A stretch of DNA of 64,000 nucleotides from Lutraria lutraria (lineage: Eukaryota > Mollusca > Bivalvia > Venerida > Mactridae). The DNA lies in NCBI GenBank assembly GCA_964023205.1, contig OZ026841.1, positions 32,998,399 through 33,062,398 on the forward strand, given 5' to 3'. Of the stretch, positions 1 to 11,212 are shown piece after piece (within the stretch, counting starts at the first letter, position 1; every line of letters begins with the position of its first letter). The position numbers were made by a program, and so were the translations under genes. Under the pieces are notes generated by a model. It did not search any database and was not told the DNA's origin. It saw only the letters and a program-made list of their open reading frames with translations.

Positions 1-2490
1 TTTACATTATATATCTTAAATTGATGGTGTTTCCTAATATGTTAATTAAATAATTTTCTTCAAGTGAGCACTATAAAATGCATCGTTGACGTATAGAAAT
101 TCGACTCAGTGTTACAGTGCACAAATGTAGAATGTACCATGTCCACATCAATGAGCGCAAAACATGGTTTAATTGTTCTCTGGATACTTTTAAATTTGAA
201 TAGTTCCGATTACCAACATGAATCGTGTAAGCATTGTGTTTAACGCATTTTTCGATATATATTGGACAATTTTATGACAGAAAACCCCTTGTAAATCGAC
301 GTGTATTTACGTTCTTGCGAATACGAAAAGATGGGCGAAACGATTTATCAATCAAAATCGTTATACTGTACAATAATGTCATCATAATTCTGAGTTATGA
401 ATTTTTGTCATTGCATGAATCACACAGGCGTATTATACATATATTATACATGTCCGTGTTATTTAGGAAACTGATCAAGAAAGAGCAGTTATTTCTTTAT
501 TAATTCTAAGAACGATTCGAAAAAATGGTTTCTGTACGTATCATCTTTGAAGTATGGGGCTCTAGATCCGCACCTAGGTTGATATTAATATCACCAGTGT
601 TTAGAGCGCATGAAACCTGAAAGCTCTTCTTCTGTATGGCATATACAACTTGCCAAAGGTTAAGGTTGAATATATGTACCCGGCAATCAACAGTACAAAG
701 CACTACGCCTTCATCTTACTAGAATGTCTTCAGATTACCAATTGAAAAAAACAATAAGGAGCAATACGGGTAACTACGGCCATTTTTTGCACTACAAATA
801 TATATATATATAAAATGTAAAAAAATATATCCGAGTCAAGCAAATTAATAATGAAAAATAACTAACATTCCATAGGTATTATTATATATTTCATTCGCCA
901 ACCGGTTTCGTCATTTGACTCATCAGGGCATTAATAATAAAATGGCGTCAAAATTTACGTAGTATATAATTATGTCCATCTATGACTAATCAATTTTTAA
1001 GCTTCTCTAACATTCAATTTCACAAACTTCCCTTGTACTGTTCTGTCTACAACTATCTTACAACTCTTACTTCTGACTTTCAACACTTACTCTAAATTTT
1101 ACTATCAACTCCTTACACCTTTAAACTGTACACTGTTACACATTATACAGACTCACTCTCAATTCAATCTCTCATCTTCCATTTCTACCAATCATTAATT
1201 TCCATTCAAATATTATCTGTCCTTCTTAATTATTGTACTCATTTTGTCACTTATTACTTACACTATTTTCATTTAGGTAAAGGATCAAAGATAATTAGAA
1301 TTACATGTTATGTTGGTGAGACTGAATATTGTTAAATATAATATGTGTGAACTACTTATCAATGAGTATCTTTATTAAAGATACTACATGTAATTAACTA
1401 ATCAGATCAAAACATAATATATTTAACATTTCTTAACTGACACAATTACTTGACATTATAATTGTATCTTACTCAAACTTTGTATTATACAATAAAGATA
1501 CATTGTACTTATTTATAGAAATATTGTGTATTAAATTAATTTTTATCATTCTGTCATATATATATATATATGACAGGATATATTTTTCTTATGTTCTAAG
1601 ACATTATAATATACAATTATAAATTAACATCATTGATATTGTGGTAACTAGACTTTGAAAGAGCAATTATGTAGTGTCAGCAACAAAGTCGTGTGAACGC
1701 ATCTTACAAATAAACATCTTTAAACAGGCAACTTAGTGTTTTCTTACTTTCACCTACAGTCCTTACAGTATGATGTTATTGGAGGCATTTCTAAATAGTT
1801 CTAGGTATAAAGTTGTAAAATCTATTTAAAGATGGTGACAATTATTTTTGTACATTTTGGATCAAGTTTTGACTCATTAAAACTTGGTTAATAATTTCGC
1901 TGCAATAATATTTTTTTCTGAAATATGTATGCTTAGGATCACTCTTGCTCAAAATCATGCCAATTTGTAATATATGGATTCTGTTTTAAGCACTTTCTGC
2001 ATGTAACAATTAATATGTGTAGTGTCCGCAACGGGTGTACATGGCGTTAAAAATCAGGTGATATTTTTCTTAAGACAGCTGGTACAGTAAAACCACTTTA
2101 GAACAATGTGGACTGGACATGTACCTATCCAACTAAAGTGTTAATGTCATGATACATAATACTTCATTTTTGGTCAAAAGTGGAACACTTTGGGGACAAA
2201 TATAGTGAAAATGGCGATTGTGTATATAATGGGTATATCTGTACACTGAAAGCATTTTTGTTGATGTATCAGGTTACAAATATTTATTGGATTTAAACCT
2301 TGTCGATACATACATCAGTTATCCAATAGTCCAGTAAAACTTTGTATAAAGCGTATGTATTTGTACCTATCATGCTGTACTGAGCTATCGATTTTCGTTA
2401 TTTTACTGTGTATACAATTAACTGTAGCCACCAAATGTGTCGTCTGCTACAAGTATACTTTACTTCTGTTTTATTTCTCCTTGTCGTAAT
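1..2490. other. Non-coding AT-rich stretch
   Basis: No open frame here has coding character. The stretch holds a short TA microsatellite near 1557-1572, a 70-bp segment (726-796) that recurs inverted at 26,804-26,873, and otherwise unassigned AT-rich sequence leading into the LINE. Confidence 0.6.
726..796 (+). repeat. 70-bp dispersed repeat, copy 1
   Basis: It begins GTCTTCAGATTACC and ends near TTTTTTGCACTAC. The segment matches the reverse complement of 26,804-26,873 with scattered substitutions. The family is unknown. It is probably part of a dispersed element whose ends I cannot place. Confidence 0.55.
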
Positions 2491-2498
2491 CTGTCGAT

Positions 2499-3098
2499 AT
2501 GGGTTTCCTTTTCTTTTTCGAATCTTTAATCATGGCTGAGTTAAAAATATTCACCTTAAATATTAATGGATTGAGATCCACAGAAAGAATTAATTACTTG
2601 AAGAATTTTATTATTTCAAATAGCATTGATATACTTTGTTTACAAGAAACACATATAGATAACTTTTCTTCCGCAAAGAATATTGAACGATGTTTAAATC
2701 TTGAAAATAAAATTATATGGAGTTACAGGAACGGTCGATCGGCCGGTGTAGCTACACTTATTATTAGTAAGTCCATTAATGTTAAACAATTTCAATCAGA
2801 TTTTGAAGGCCGTTTTATCTCTGTTGACTTTATGTTAGAAAACAACAAATTTAGACTGATTAATGTAGATGCTCCTAATACTGAGGAAGATAGGAAATTG
2901 GTTTTTACATCAATACAACATTATTTAGCTTCGTGTTCGCACGTGATTTTGGCTGGTGATTTTAATTTTGTTTTTAACACAAAACTTGATAAAATTGGTG
3001 GTAACACTGAGCGCGGTACTGTATGTTCGAAGATTATGTCTTCATTATTAAATACATTCAAACTTTTTTTTCTAATTTCTTTTTTTTTTATTTGGTGA
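2499..3098 (+). pseudogene. LINE endonuclease domain, 5' part
   Basis: First intact block of the LINE ORF2. It has the Asn (LNINGL), Glu (LQET) and Asp/Asn (GDFNF) signature positions of the exonuclease-endonuclease-phosphatase fold. The true LINE reading stops at 3065. Residues after that are translated from the poly-T of an inserted element, so the apparent C-terminus is artificial. Confidence 0.85.
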
Positions 3099-3501
3099 AA
3101 CCATGCGGTTTCGTTTTTTTTTTCAAATCACAGATAAATTACATACACGAAATTATACAGTTTATAAAATAGTATAATAATATGAAATAGTATTATAATA
3201 TGAGACTTTTTCTAAACACATACATATAAATACGTACATTTCACTGAAAACTATTAGGACAAAAGAAATACAATCGTAAGTTACTACGATGTGTAGAATA
3301 CACCTTTTATTGTCCTATGTTGAAACGAAAATCATAGGATAATAAGATGTATTTCATTTTATAGTTGTTCAATTACATGGTAGAATGGAAGTATATAATA
3401 ATTATGAAGATGTACTATTTTCCTATTACGAAACGAAAAAGGTATAGGGTAATAGATAAATTTAGTCCGGAGATTAATTGTACGTTTTAGAATTACATAC
3501 A

Positions 3502-3920
3502 TTATATGGTTAAGTATTTGTTAAAAGTTGTTATAAAGTGATCTGAAATCTTTCTCTGTTTTAGGTATTTAGATAGGATATAATACGCAGACATAAATGT
3601 ATTGTTAATATTACATTGTTTTGTCCAGTTTTCACTTTCAAAATAAGTTTTACCAATACAGAAGCCGGCAAGTGATAAAATTAGGTTCATAAAATGATAT
3701 TTGTGATTATGTATTTTATAACCAATTACTAAGTATTTTAATTGTCGTAAATTTATGGACATACCACATTTGTCGAAAATATTTTGTATAAAAGCCACAA
3801 TCTATCTGTAGCTTGGCAGTCAATAAACAGATGCTGATACGTTTCGGTTACATTACATAAACTACAATTGTTTGAAGCTGATATTTTCCATTTATATCTT
3901 ATTTCATTCGATGTAAATAT
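3502..3920 (-). pseudogene. C-terminal end of the inserted LINE ORF2
   Basis: The - strand between about 3920 and 3800 encodes a CSLC...HLFIDC zinc-knuckle-like motif characteristic of LINE ORF2 C-termini. The open block 3502-3798 continues to the protein end. Frame breaks separate these pieces. T-runs at 3066-3120 on the + strand mark the element's 3' poly-A side. Confidence 0.75.
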
Positions 3921-4061
3921 TTTGTGTATTATTCTATATTTGAACTGTTTTACTCTATTGTCGGGAATTGAATGTAAGAAAGAATATACATCTGACCAAT
4001 TGACATCTAAGTTAAGTTCTCTTGTCCAAGAAGTATGAGTATATGGAGTAGTAATTTTTTT

Positions 4062-4478
4062 TTAGACAATATGCTTATAGATACATTTAATTTTATTATC
4101 AATGTCTTTGATTCTTAATCTATTAAAACAAGCGTCAAGAGGAGTATTTACTAACGTTTGTTTCGATTCCGTTGAATTTAATTTTAATTTCCAAGATTTA
4201 GGTATAGCTTTTGTAAGTTTGCTGTATTCAGAAATCCAATTTTGAGTATTTATTAACTTATTTCTAATTATTTGTGAATTGATTTTGCCGTTTTCGTCTA
4301 AAATATCGTTGATGAAAATTATATTTGACTTTATCCATGACTGGAGTATCAAACATTTGTTATTAAACTTTATATATTTATTTCCCCATATTATTTCCTT
4401 ACGTATGTCTCTAAATGTTGAGGGTTCCTTATAATGATTATTCTTTATTTTAAGCCAAACTTTCACGATTTCTTCGTA
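4062..4478 (-). pseudogene. C-terminal ORF2 fragment of the inserted LINE, upstream part
   Basis: Post-RT region of a LINE ORF2. The patterns NKYIKFNNKCL and FINDILDENGK and a later AIPKSWK are typical of L1/Tx1-type proteins. An open frame extends upstream to 4571, but that first portion is the complement of the host LINE and not part of this protein. The frame stops at 4062 and the homologous reading resumes in another frame, so it is broken. Confidence 0.8.
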
Positions 4479-4692
4479 AAATACATTCAAACTTACTGAT
4501 GCTTTTAGAATTTTACACCCAAATAAAAAAATTGTAACGTGGTGTAGGAATTGTGGTACTTCCACAAACAATCTAGTTGGTTGTAGACTTGATAGAATTT
4601 ATGTACCTTCTTCATTAAAGAAAGATATTGCCTCATCAAATATTATTCCTTGCGGTATATCCGATCACGATGTTTTCTTCATTAAGATAAAT

Positions 4693-5154
4693 TTGAATAA
4701 CTTGATATCTTTTGGCAAATCGTATTGGAAGTTTAACAATACTATATTAAATGACGTTGATTTTGTTAATAGTTTTGAATTTTATTGGAAAATCATATCA
4801 CGAACCAAAAATGTTACACTACAGTGGTGGGATGATATGAAATTGTTGATTAAAGATTTCTGTATTGATTATTCTCGTGCAAAAAATCGGGAAACATATG
4901 GTCGTTTGAAACAATTAAAATATAAATATCAAAATACTCAGAATTTGGAAGAGAAATTAAATATTAAATTGGAAATTAATAAAATAGAAAATGACTTTAT
5001 GAAAGGCGGTGTTGTAAGAAGTAGAGTACATTATATTGATAGTAATGAAAATCCTTCCGCTTATTTTTGTAATTTGGAAAATAAAATGAGAAAACAATTT
5101 ATTTATTCCATAATTGACAATGACTTCCTTATAATACATCTAATGACATTTTAA
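4693..5154 (+). pseudogene. LINE ORF2 linker between endonuclease and RT
   Basis: It continues in frame from the endonuclease C-terminus (the coding sense actually runs on from 4495). It holds the charged linker before the RT, with LKYKYQNTQNLEEKLN and YFCNLENKMRK. A frameshift near 5125 ends it. The correct sense continues in another frame to about 5225 and shifts again into the RT block. Confidence 0.8.
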
Positions 5155-5242
5155 ATAAATTGCGAGAATTTTATCAGACTTTGTATACTGAAGAGCCTGT
5201 TGATTCGTCCTTAAATAGTTTGTTTTATTTGACTTACCTCAC

Positions 5243-6409
5243 GTGTCAGCTGAAAATAATAGCTATCTTAATCAACCTATAGACAAGGAGGAAATCCTTT
5301 CTACTCTAAAACAAATGGAACCTGATAAGTCTCCTGGTAGTGACGGCTTATCGTCTTCATTCTATGTCAAGTTCTTCCATTTATTTGGTGATATACTTAA
5401 AGTCATTGTTTCCTTATCCTTTACTGAAGGTCATATGTCTGAATCTCAAAAATTATCTTATATAACTTTACTTTGTAAAGACAAAAATAATTCCACCCTT
5501 ATGAGAAAGTATCGACCAATATCACTTTTAAATATTGATCGCAAAATTATTTCGAAGCTGTTAGCGAATAGGTTATCTAATATTTTACCTGATATTATAG
5601 GTATTAGCCAGACTTGTTCTGTACGAGGCCGGTCTATTTTTGATAATATCCATTTATTAAGAAATATCTTTGATTATGTAGAACAAAAGCAATTGTCCGC
5701 CTGTTTTATTAATTTGGATCAAGAAAAAGCTTTTGATAGAGTTTCGTGGTCGTATTTACACGACGTCCTTACTTCGTTCGGATTTTGTCCATCCTTTGTT
5801 CAATGGATTCATGTACTATATAGTGACATTAAATCTTCGGTTATCGTTAATAATTTCATTTCAGAACCTTTTTCTTTATCGCGATCGGTTCGTCAAGGCT
5901 GTTCTTTATCCCCTCTTTTATATGTATTATGTCTAGAACCCTTTGCCAAAAAGGTACAGGATAATGACCAAATTAAAGGAATTGTAGTACCTGGTGGAGC
6001 ACATGAATGTAAACTTTCTTTGTATGCAGACGATAATACTGCAATTTTAACTAGTGACCGTTCTATTAAAATATTTCTTTCAGAAGTGTCAAATTTCGAA
6101 AAGGTTTCTGGTTCGAAAGTTAATTATAGAAAATCAAATGGTTTATATTTAGATAAATGGAAGAATATTTCAGATCACCCTTTGAGTATATCGTGGGTAA
6201 GAAATGGTAAACTGTTAGGTTATTATTTTGGTTATGATCTCAGTAAAGATGACATTTGGTCCAAATTATTTACCAAGTTTTCTAAGACTCTACATTTAAA
6301 TTCGTCTCGTCGTTTGTCCTTTAAAGGTAAAAGTACAGTAATAAATTCCTTAGCATTTTCCAAAATTTTATATTACATTACTGCTGGAATTCAAAGTATG
6401 AACCTGTAG
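5243..6409 (+). pseudogene. LINE reverse transcriptase domain
   Basis: 388 codons covering most RT blocks: PDKSPGSDGL (residues 27-36), FINLDQEKAFDRVSW (155-169), RQGCSLSPLL (217-226) and YADD (261-264). The catalytic aspartates are present, so the RT block itself looks intact, but it has no functional start and is frameshifted at both ends. The GGLNIPN motif follows in another frame near 6440. Confidence 0.9.
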
Positions 6410-6658
6410 CCCGTGATGCGTTATACTTACATTTCCGGCAAGGTGGCCTGAATATTCCAAACGTGAGAAAAAAAGTGGTACGCACTTTTACTTAGTCATT
6501 TACAGAAATTTGTAGCTGGACATAATGCAATTTGGTGTCATTTTGCGAAATATTGGATAGGTTTAAATTTAAGACAATTTAATTCGTCGTTTTCATGTAA
6601 TAACTTTCCTCACTGTATTGATTTTGTTCCTAACTATTACCAACATTGCTTACAAGCC

Positions 6659-7378
6659 TTGTCAGAAATTAAGAAAGTTGATACAAATTTTGTTTTTGGT
6701 ATTGATCTACCTACAAAATGTTTTTACACCGTCTTACTTGATACAGAGAATTACGAACCAAAATGTTTACGCCTCTTTCCTCAAGTAAATTTCAATAATG
6801 TTTTCCAAAACATTTTTTCTAGAATAATTGATCCTGCGCACAAAGATATTTGTTACAGACTTGTACATGATGTCGTGTACGTTAATTGTTATTTATTCCT
6901 AAAGGGTATTTCGAAACTAAAGAAGTGCTATTTTTGTGAGAATATTGAAACGAAATCTCACTTGTTCTTGGAATGTTCCTATTTTTTACCATTAAACAGA
7001 ATCGTTTTACATTTGTTAAAGCAAGTATCTAATAACAACTTAAATTTCTCAGAAAAATATTTCGTATTCTTAGATTTACCTAAGATTGAACAATGCATTT
7101 TATACCCAGTCTTAGTAATTCTGTCCATTTCCAGATTTGTCATTTGGTCTGTTAGGACTGACCTAAAGTATAAACACATTAAAGTATCCAAAATAGGGGT
7201 CATTAATAAATTCCTCTCATTGCTAAGATTTAGATTATTAGTTGATATAGAACGAATATCTCCTGTGAAGTTTATGGATTGTTGGAGTCAGTATGGACTA
7301 TGCGCTTGGGGCGAAAAAAAAACAGATTTTGGCCCAGAATTATTTACTGAAATGTATGTTAAAAAGTTTAACCTTTAG
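6659..7378 (+). pseudogene. LINE ORF2 C-terminal domain
   Basis: 239 codons downstream of the RT after a frameshift in the A-run 6468-6474; the frame is actually open from about 6475. It contains CYFCENIETKSHLFLEC, the CxxC-H-C block that ends many LINE ORF2 proteins, followed by a hydrophobic tail. The stop at 7376-7378 is probably the natural ORF2 end. Confidence 0.8.
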
Positions 7379-8120
7379 CTCTATTATGTATTGTAATGCT
7401 GCTGCTGTTTTGTTTCTTCTTTCTGTTTTCAGGATGATGACTAGCTGGAGTCAGTAGGCTGCCGTCCTGGAAACGGAACAGAAGACTGTGTTTCATTCAT
7501 TTTCTGTGTAATCAGTATAGATTTCATCTTGTTTGAAAATTCGTATTTATTGTATTACATTAAATGTGCCATTTCACTCATATTCATGTATATATGTAAC
7601 TTCAGTCTGGAGTCATTGCCTCATTTCACTCATGTTTCATTCATTTCATGCATCATTCATCATTTCCTGTAATCTCAATCTCATTCACCTTTTGCATATT
7701 GTTATAAATACTGGATTATTACAGAAATTTTATCTAAATTGAACTGAAAGTATGTCTTACCATCTTGTGTATTTGTTAAGCCACTAAGGCAAACCACACA
7801 CGTCTAGTGTTTATCTCATTTACAAACTCTAACTATTATATGTTACTTATTGTCTTACACGTATTAACACGTGTACTGTAATATTATGTACTCAAATACC
7901 ATATATCATAGTTATGTATTTTATTTTTGGAGTTTCGCTTTCAAAATTTTCTTCTTCATGCGTACTTCAAGTACCTTTCAGTAACATTCCCAAATATTTT
8001 ATCCTTAGTATTTCGATTACTTTATAGTAACATTTCTGGAACTCCAATAATACTAACCTACTTATTGTAAAGTCTGCTTCTCGTTTAAAATTAGGATTCA
8101 ACAGTATTTTGTTAAGCCAA
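7379..8120 (+). other. LINE 3' region and unassigned AT-rich DNA
   Basis: Probable 3' UTR of the LINE, followed by sequence with many TCATTCAT-like low-complexity stretches (7480-7690). There is no coding signal and no clear poly-A tail or target-site duplication that would fix the LINE 3' end. Confidence 0.4.
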
Positions 8121-8539
8121 ACACCGCTTGTAAATATGACGACGTGTTATTTTTACAACATCGCTTTGTAAATAAAACGACATGCTATTCTCACGACACC
8201 GCTTTGTAAATACGACGACGTGTTATTCTTACGACACCGCTTGTAATTACGACTACATGTTATTCTTACGTCACCGCTAGTAAATAAAACTATGTGTTAT
8301 TCTCACGACACCGCTTGTAAACAAAATGTCGTGTTATTCTTACGCAACCGTACGTAAATACAACGACGTGATATTCTTACGACACCGTATGTAAATAAAA
8401 CGACGTGTTATTCTTACGACACCGCTTGTAAATAAAACGACGTGTTATTGTCACGACACCGTTTGCAAATACGACGAGGTGTTATTCTCACGACACCGCT
8501 TGTAAATAAAACGACGTGTTATTCTCACGACAACGCTTA
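8121..8539 (+). repeat. 37-38 bp minisatellite, about 11 units
   Basis: About eleven head-to-tail copies of a unit built on ACCGCTTGTAAATAAAACGA followed by CGTGTTATTCTCACGAC. Neighbouring copies differ at several positions and the last is truncated (AACGCTTAG). The unit length is not a multiple of three throughout, and stops fall in all frames, so it is not a coding repeat. Confidence 0.93.
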
Positions 8540-8670
8540 GTAGAGGACCTACAATTACAAAAATAGTTATGTGCTTTTAACAGAAAACAAAAAAAGAACG
8601 TGATGTTTCCCTAGTTCGAAGGACAGAAAACGCGTGACGTCACTAGATCACGTGGATTCCCCACACTGGT

Positions 8671-8895
8671 ATAGACGTAAGCATGAACTCAGAAACGTAA
8701 GTATAAACTCAGAAATATGAACATCATGACAGACGTAAGTATAAACTCAGAAACGTAAGCATAAACGCAAATATGAACATACAGACGTAAGTATAAGCAC
8801 AGAGATATGAACAAAAAGACTTAACTCAGAAAAATGAACTGAAAGACGTCAGTATAAAATCAGAAATATGATCATAAGACGTAAAGCGAAAGATG
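8671..8895 (+). repeat. Degenerate tandem repeat (GACGTAAGTATAAACTCAGAAA type)
   Basis: Irregular repetition of AGACGTAAGTATAAACTCAG with variable linkers such as AAATATGAACAT, about 8-10 part units. It is unrelated in sequence to the minisatellite just upstream. Confidence 0.8.
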
Positions 8896-9218
8896 TAGAT
8901 GTATAAAATGAAAAACAAATCAGGGGGGAAAGGGGTTTTGGGGGAGAAATGGCCTTTTCAAAATGGTTGATTTTCATTTTATCGCTCCATAATTAGAAAT
9001 ATAAGTCACACTCCATGTAGAAACTACAGTTGTTATGTCACATTTGGCCCATTCACATGTCTGATACATTTTAATTAAAGCTCAAGTACATATCTTTTGT
9101 TCTTTCATATTTCATACACATGACCAGTCATTTACTTCATTTGTTTTTAATATTTCTAACGCGCAAAGTTTTGCGCGGAGCTTCCCAATTGCTGTCTCCG
9201 CAGCAAAATTTGTACTTG

Positions 9219-10210
9219 TAAGTACGAGTACTGCTACATTTTCATTGAAATCTTAAACAAGACTTGAGATACCTTTATATATTTATTTTCGAATCATTAA
9301 GCATGTGGCATTAAAATCTTACGCATGCGTCGTTTTCAGTGTCCAAATTGTAGTTGTGTTTGAGGCGCGTTTGTTAATGATTAATGAATTAGACAGGCAA
9401 TATTTTCAGTTCGTCATCATGTAAGGGAATTAACTGTGTTGGCGATGCTGCTTTTAAAAGTACAATGAGTTGTCTAGCTTATACAGTTCAATTTATGATG
9501 GCTTCTTCGATGGAAACACCGTTCGATGCCCAATGGGTGAACAATACGCACGTCTATATGTTGTGTTTTATCATGTCATGCTCATAGCAACTGTTGTATT
9601 TTCGTTACCGCCAGTACCAATGCGAATGTCAATTGTGATATACATGAGTAAGTAAGAAATAAAAGTCGTTAAATATTTTATTAAAGGGACATTTGTACAT
9701 TTTTCATGATATACACATATAGAATTGTGAATAACACAATCAATTGTAAAGTTTCACACGAAATTCATTGTATTCACGTGTGAATAAATAGCAAATGCAA
9801 AAGAAACATCTTGTTATTAAATTTGAATTAGTTATATCATATATTTTATTTCTGCTCCGCCTTAACAATATAGTTTGGCTATTAGAATATTATTTAGATT
9901 GATCAATATCGGTCATGTTATCAAATGGTGGTTAGATATGCTCATTAAAAACTGTTTTAATACCTAAAATGAACAAAGAAGAAGGAAATATTTTTCATCT
10001 TCGATTTGTAATAAATTACAAAATACACAAAGTCTTTGCTCCGGTGACTCACCGAAGTATCAACTAGTTTCTATTATTTCCGGTATAAAACATACCATCT
10101 AAATTAAATCAACTATGGTCGTTTTGCTTGTTCAGATTCAATAGCACATATATTCGTTGTTTATATTTGTCTCTGTAACGTCTCCCAAATATATGAACAG
10201 TAGTTATTTA
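9219..10210 (+). repeat. Arm 1 of a 1-kb inverted duplication
   Basis: The same sequence returns reverse-complemented at 24,452-25,523. Outer parts differ by several percent with indels; about ten substitutions are visible in the 165 bp after the core. The core 9359-9655 is almost identical. Arm 2 carries an extra segment of roughly 100 bp (about 25,309-25,395). It could be a dispersed element present in two copies or a segmental inversion-duplication. No terminal inverted repeats were seen. Confidence 0.9.
9462..9655 (+). CDS. Small conserved ORF, possible exon (copy 1)
   Basis: A frame with the start of YNELSSLYSSIYDGFF and a central hydrophobic stretch (LYVVFYHVMLIATVVFS) that could be one membrane segment. 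There is no ATG at the beginning. It runs from a possible AG at 9461 to a strong donor-like GTAAGT just after the codons for IVIYM. The copy on the other arm differs by one base (Met to Arg) over about 186 bp. The function is unknown; it may be an exon or part of a transposon gene. This is inferred from conservation only. Confidence 0.3.
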
Positions 10211-11158
10211 TCCCGAGTTTGACTATGTCTATGGTAAATGCTTGCAATCTTGTTCTTGGTTACTACCAGTTTTTTTAACCTCACAGTATCAAATTCTAAA
10301 AATAGTAACGACTGGTTTCCCCTATCACAATCGATAAGAAGTTCTTCCCCAAACGCCAAATAAATAGTTCCACTGAGAAGACGGCATCCAGTCTTATCTA
10401 TAATAGTCTGTTGCTAATTTGAGTGTTATAAAATACTGTTAATAAATCAACTTTAAAAGACTTGCTGACCAGGGCCCGTATTCACAAACCAACTAAGATA
10501 AAAAATTATCTAAGAATACCGAAATTATCTTAGATTTCGCCAGTTTTTACTAACTTTACAAGATTTTTGTTAACTTTCGTCTTAGAGTGAAAAAAAATCT
10601 TAGAAAACTTCTTAGCTCGACGATTTATATCTTAAAAGTTTAATCAAGGTACGAGGTGTCTTAACTTTAAGAAATTTTCTTAGATAAAAAAAAACAAATC
10701 GATGCTACGTCGAACTCATTATTAGTCCATATCTATGAAGAATACGGATAATTTCTTGGATTATGCACTTTTAAACACATTTCTGTCGTTATTCTGACTT
10801 GATCTTGGGCGGAGCAATTACCAAGATAACGTGTCAATTTCACTTATAAATATTGTGAAAAGATACATTTGCCATCACAAGATAAGCAAAGATCCAGCAG
10901 AATGTAGACCTTTGGTGCTTAAGGTATCTGGCGTGGATGTCAGGTCAAATCAAGTTTCGCCAATTTATAGATTTAAAAACTAAACCATAGTTATATACTA
11001 AAATAAACCCACTGTATAAAGTGCATTGCACGTGATTTTAAACAAATATTACATTTAATTGGTCTCCTATAAACCAATATCGCACGTACATATGGTACAA
11101 TTTTGGTCAATTTCCGTAAGTAGTCTCCCTTTCGAGATCGAGCTGATTAAGCTGATAC

Positions 11159-11212
11159 TAAACTGGTTCCCGTTGACTTGGTGCACTGCATCATGGAACG
11201 GGAACCAGTTTA
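11159..11212. repeat. Inverted repeat of a 16-bp motif
   Basis: TAAACTGGTTCCCGTT (11,159-11,174) and its exact complement AACGGGAACCAGTTTA (11,197-11,212) flank a 22-base loop. The same 16-mer recurs in the cluster at 31.78-31.93 kb. Confidence 0.85.

Larger units (their letters stand above)
3066..4478 (-). mobile_element. 5'-truncated LINE fragment inserted antisense in the first LINE
   Basis: The 16-bp direct repeat AAATACATTCAAACTT occurs at 3050-3065 and again at 4479-4494. It brackets 1413 bp that starts with T-runs (the element's poly-A tail on the - strand). The - strand encodes the 3' end of a Tx1/L1-like ORF2. Removing the insert and one repeat copy rejoins the host LINE endonuclease in frame (NTFKL followed by TDAF). 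This is classic target-primed insertion with 5' truncation. Confidence 0.93.
2532..7378 (+). pseudogene. Degenerate non-LTR retrotransposon (LINE) ORF2, interrupted
   Basis: ORF2 of an L1/Tx1-like LINE, coding for apurinic-like endonuclease plus reverse transcriptase. The likely start is ATG 2532, followed by the endonuclease block with LNINGL, CLQET and the AGDFNF motif. After an insertion (3066-4478) the frame resumes with DRIYVP and the terminal SDHD motif near 4660. The RT follows from about 5243, with NLDQEKAFDRVSW, RQGCSLSPLL and the catalytic YADD at about 6023. The C-terminal part (6659-7378) carries a CxxC...H...C zinc-knuckle-like block. Frameshifts near 5125, 5226, 6395 and in the A-run 6468-6474, plus the insertion, make it dead. 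ORF1 and a clear 5' end are not visible. Confidence 0.9.

Noticed and set aside
8121..8539. CRISPR array
   Set aside because: The units are contiguous without unique spacers and drift gradually, as in a eukaryotic minisatellite.
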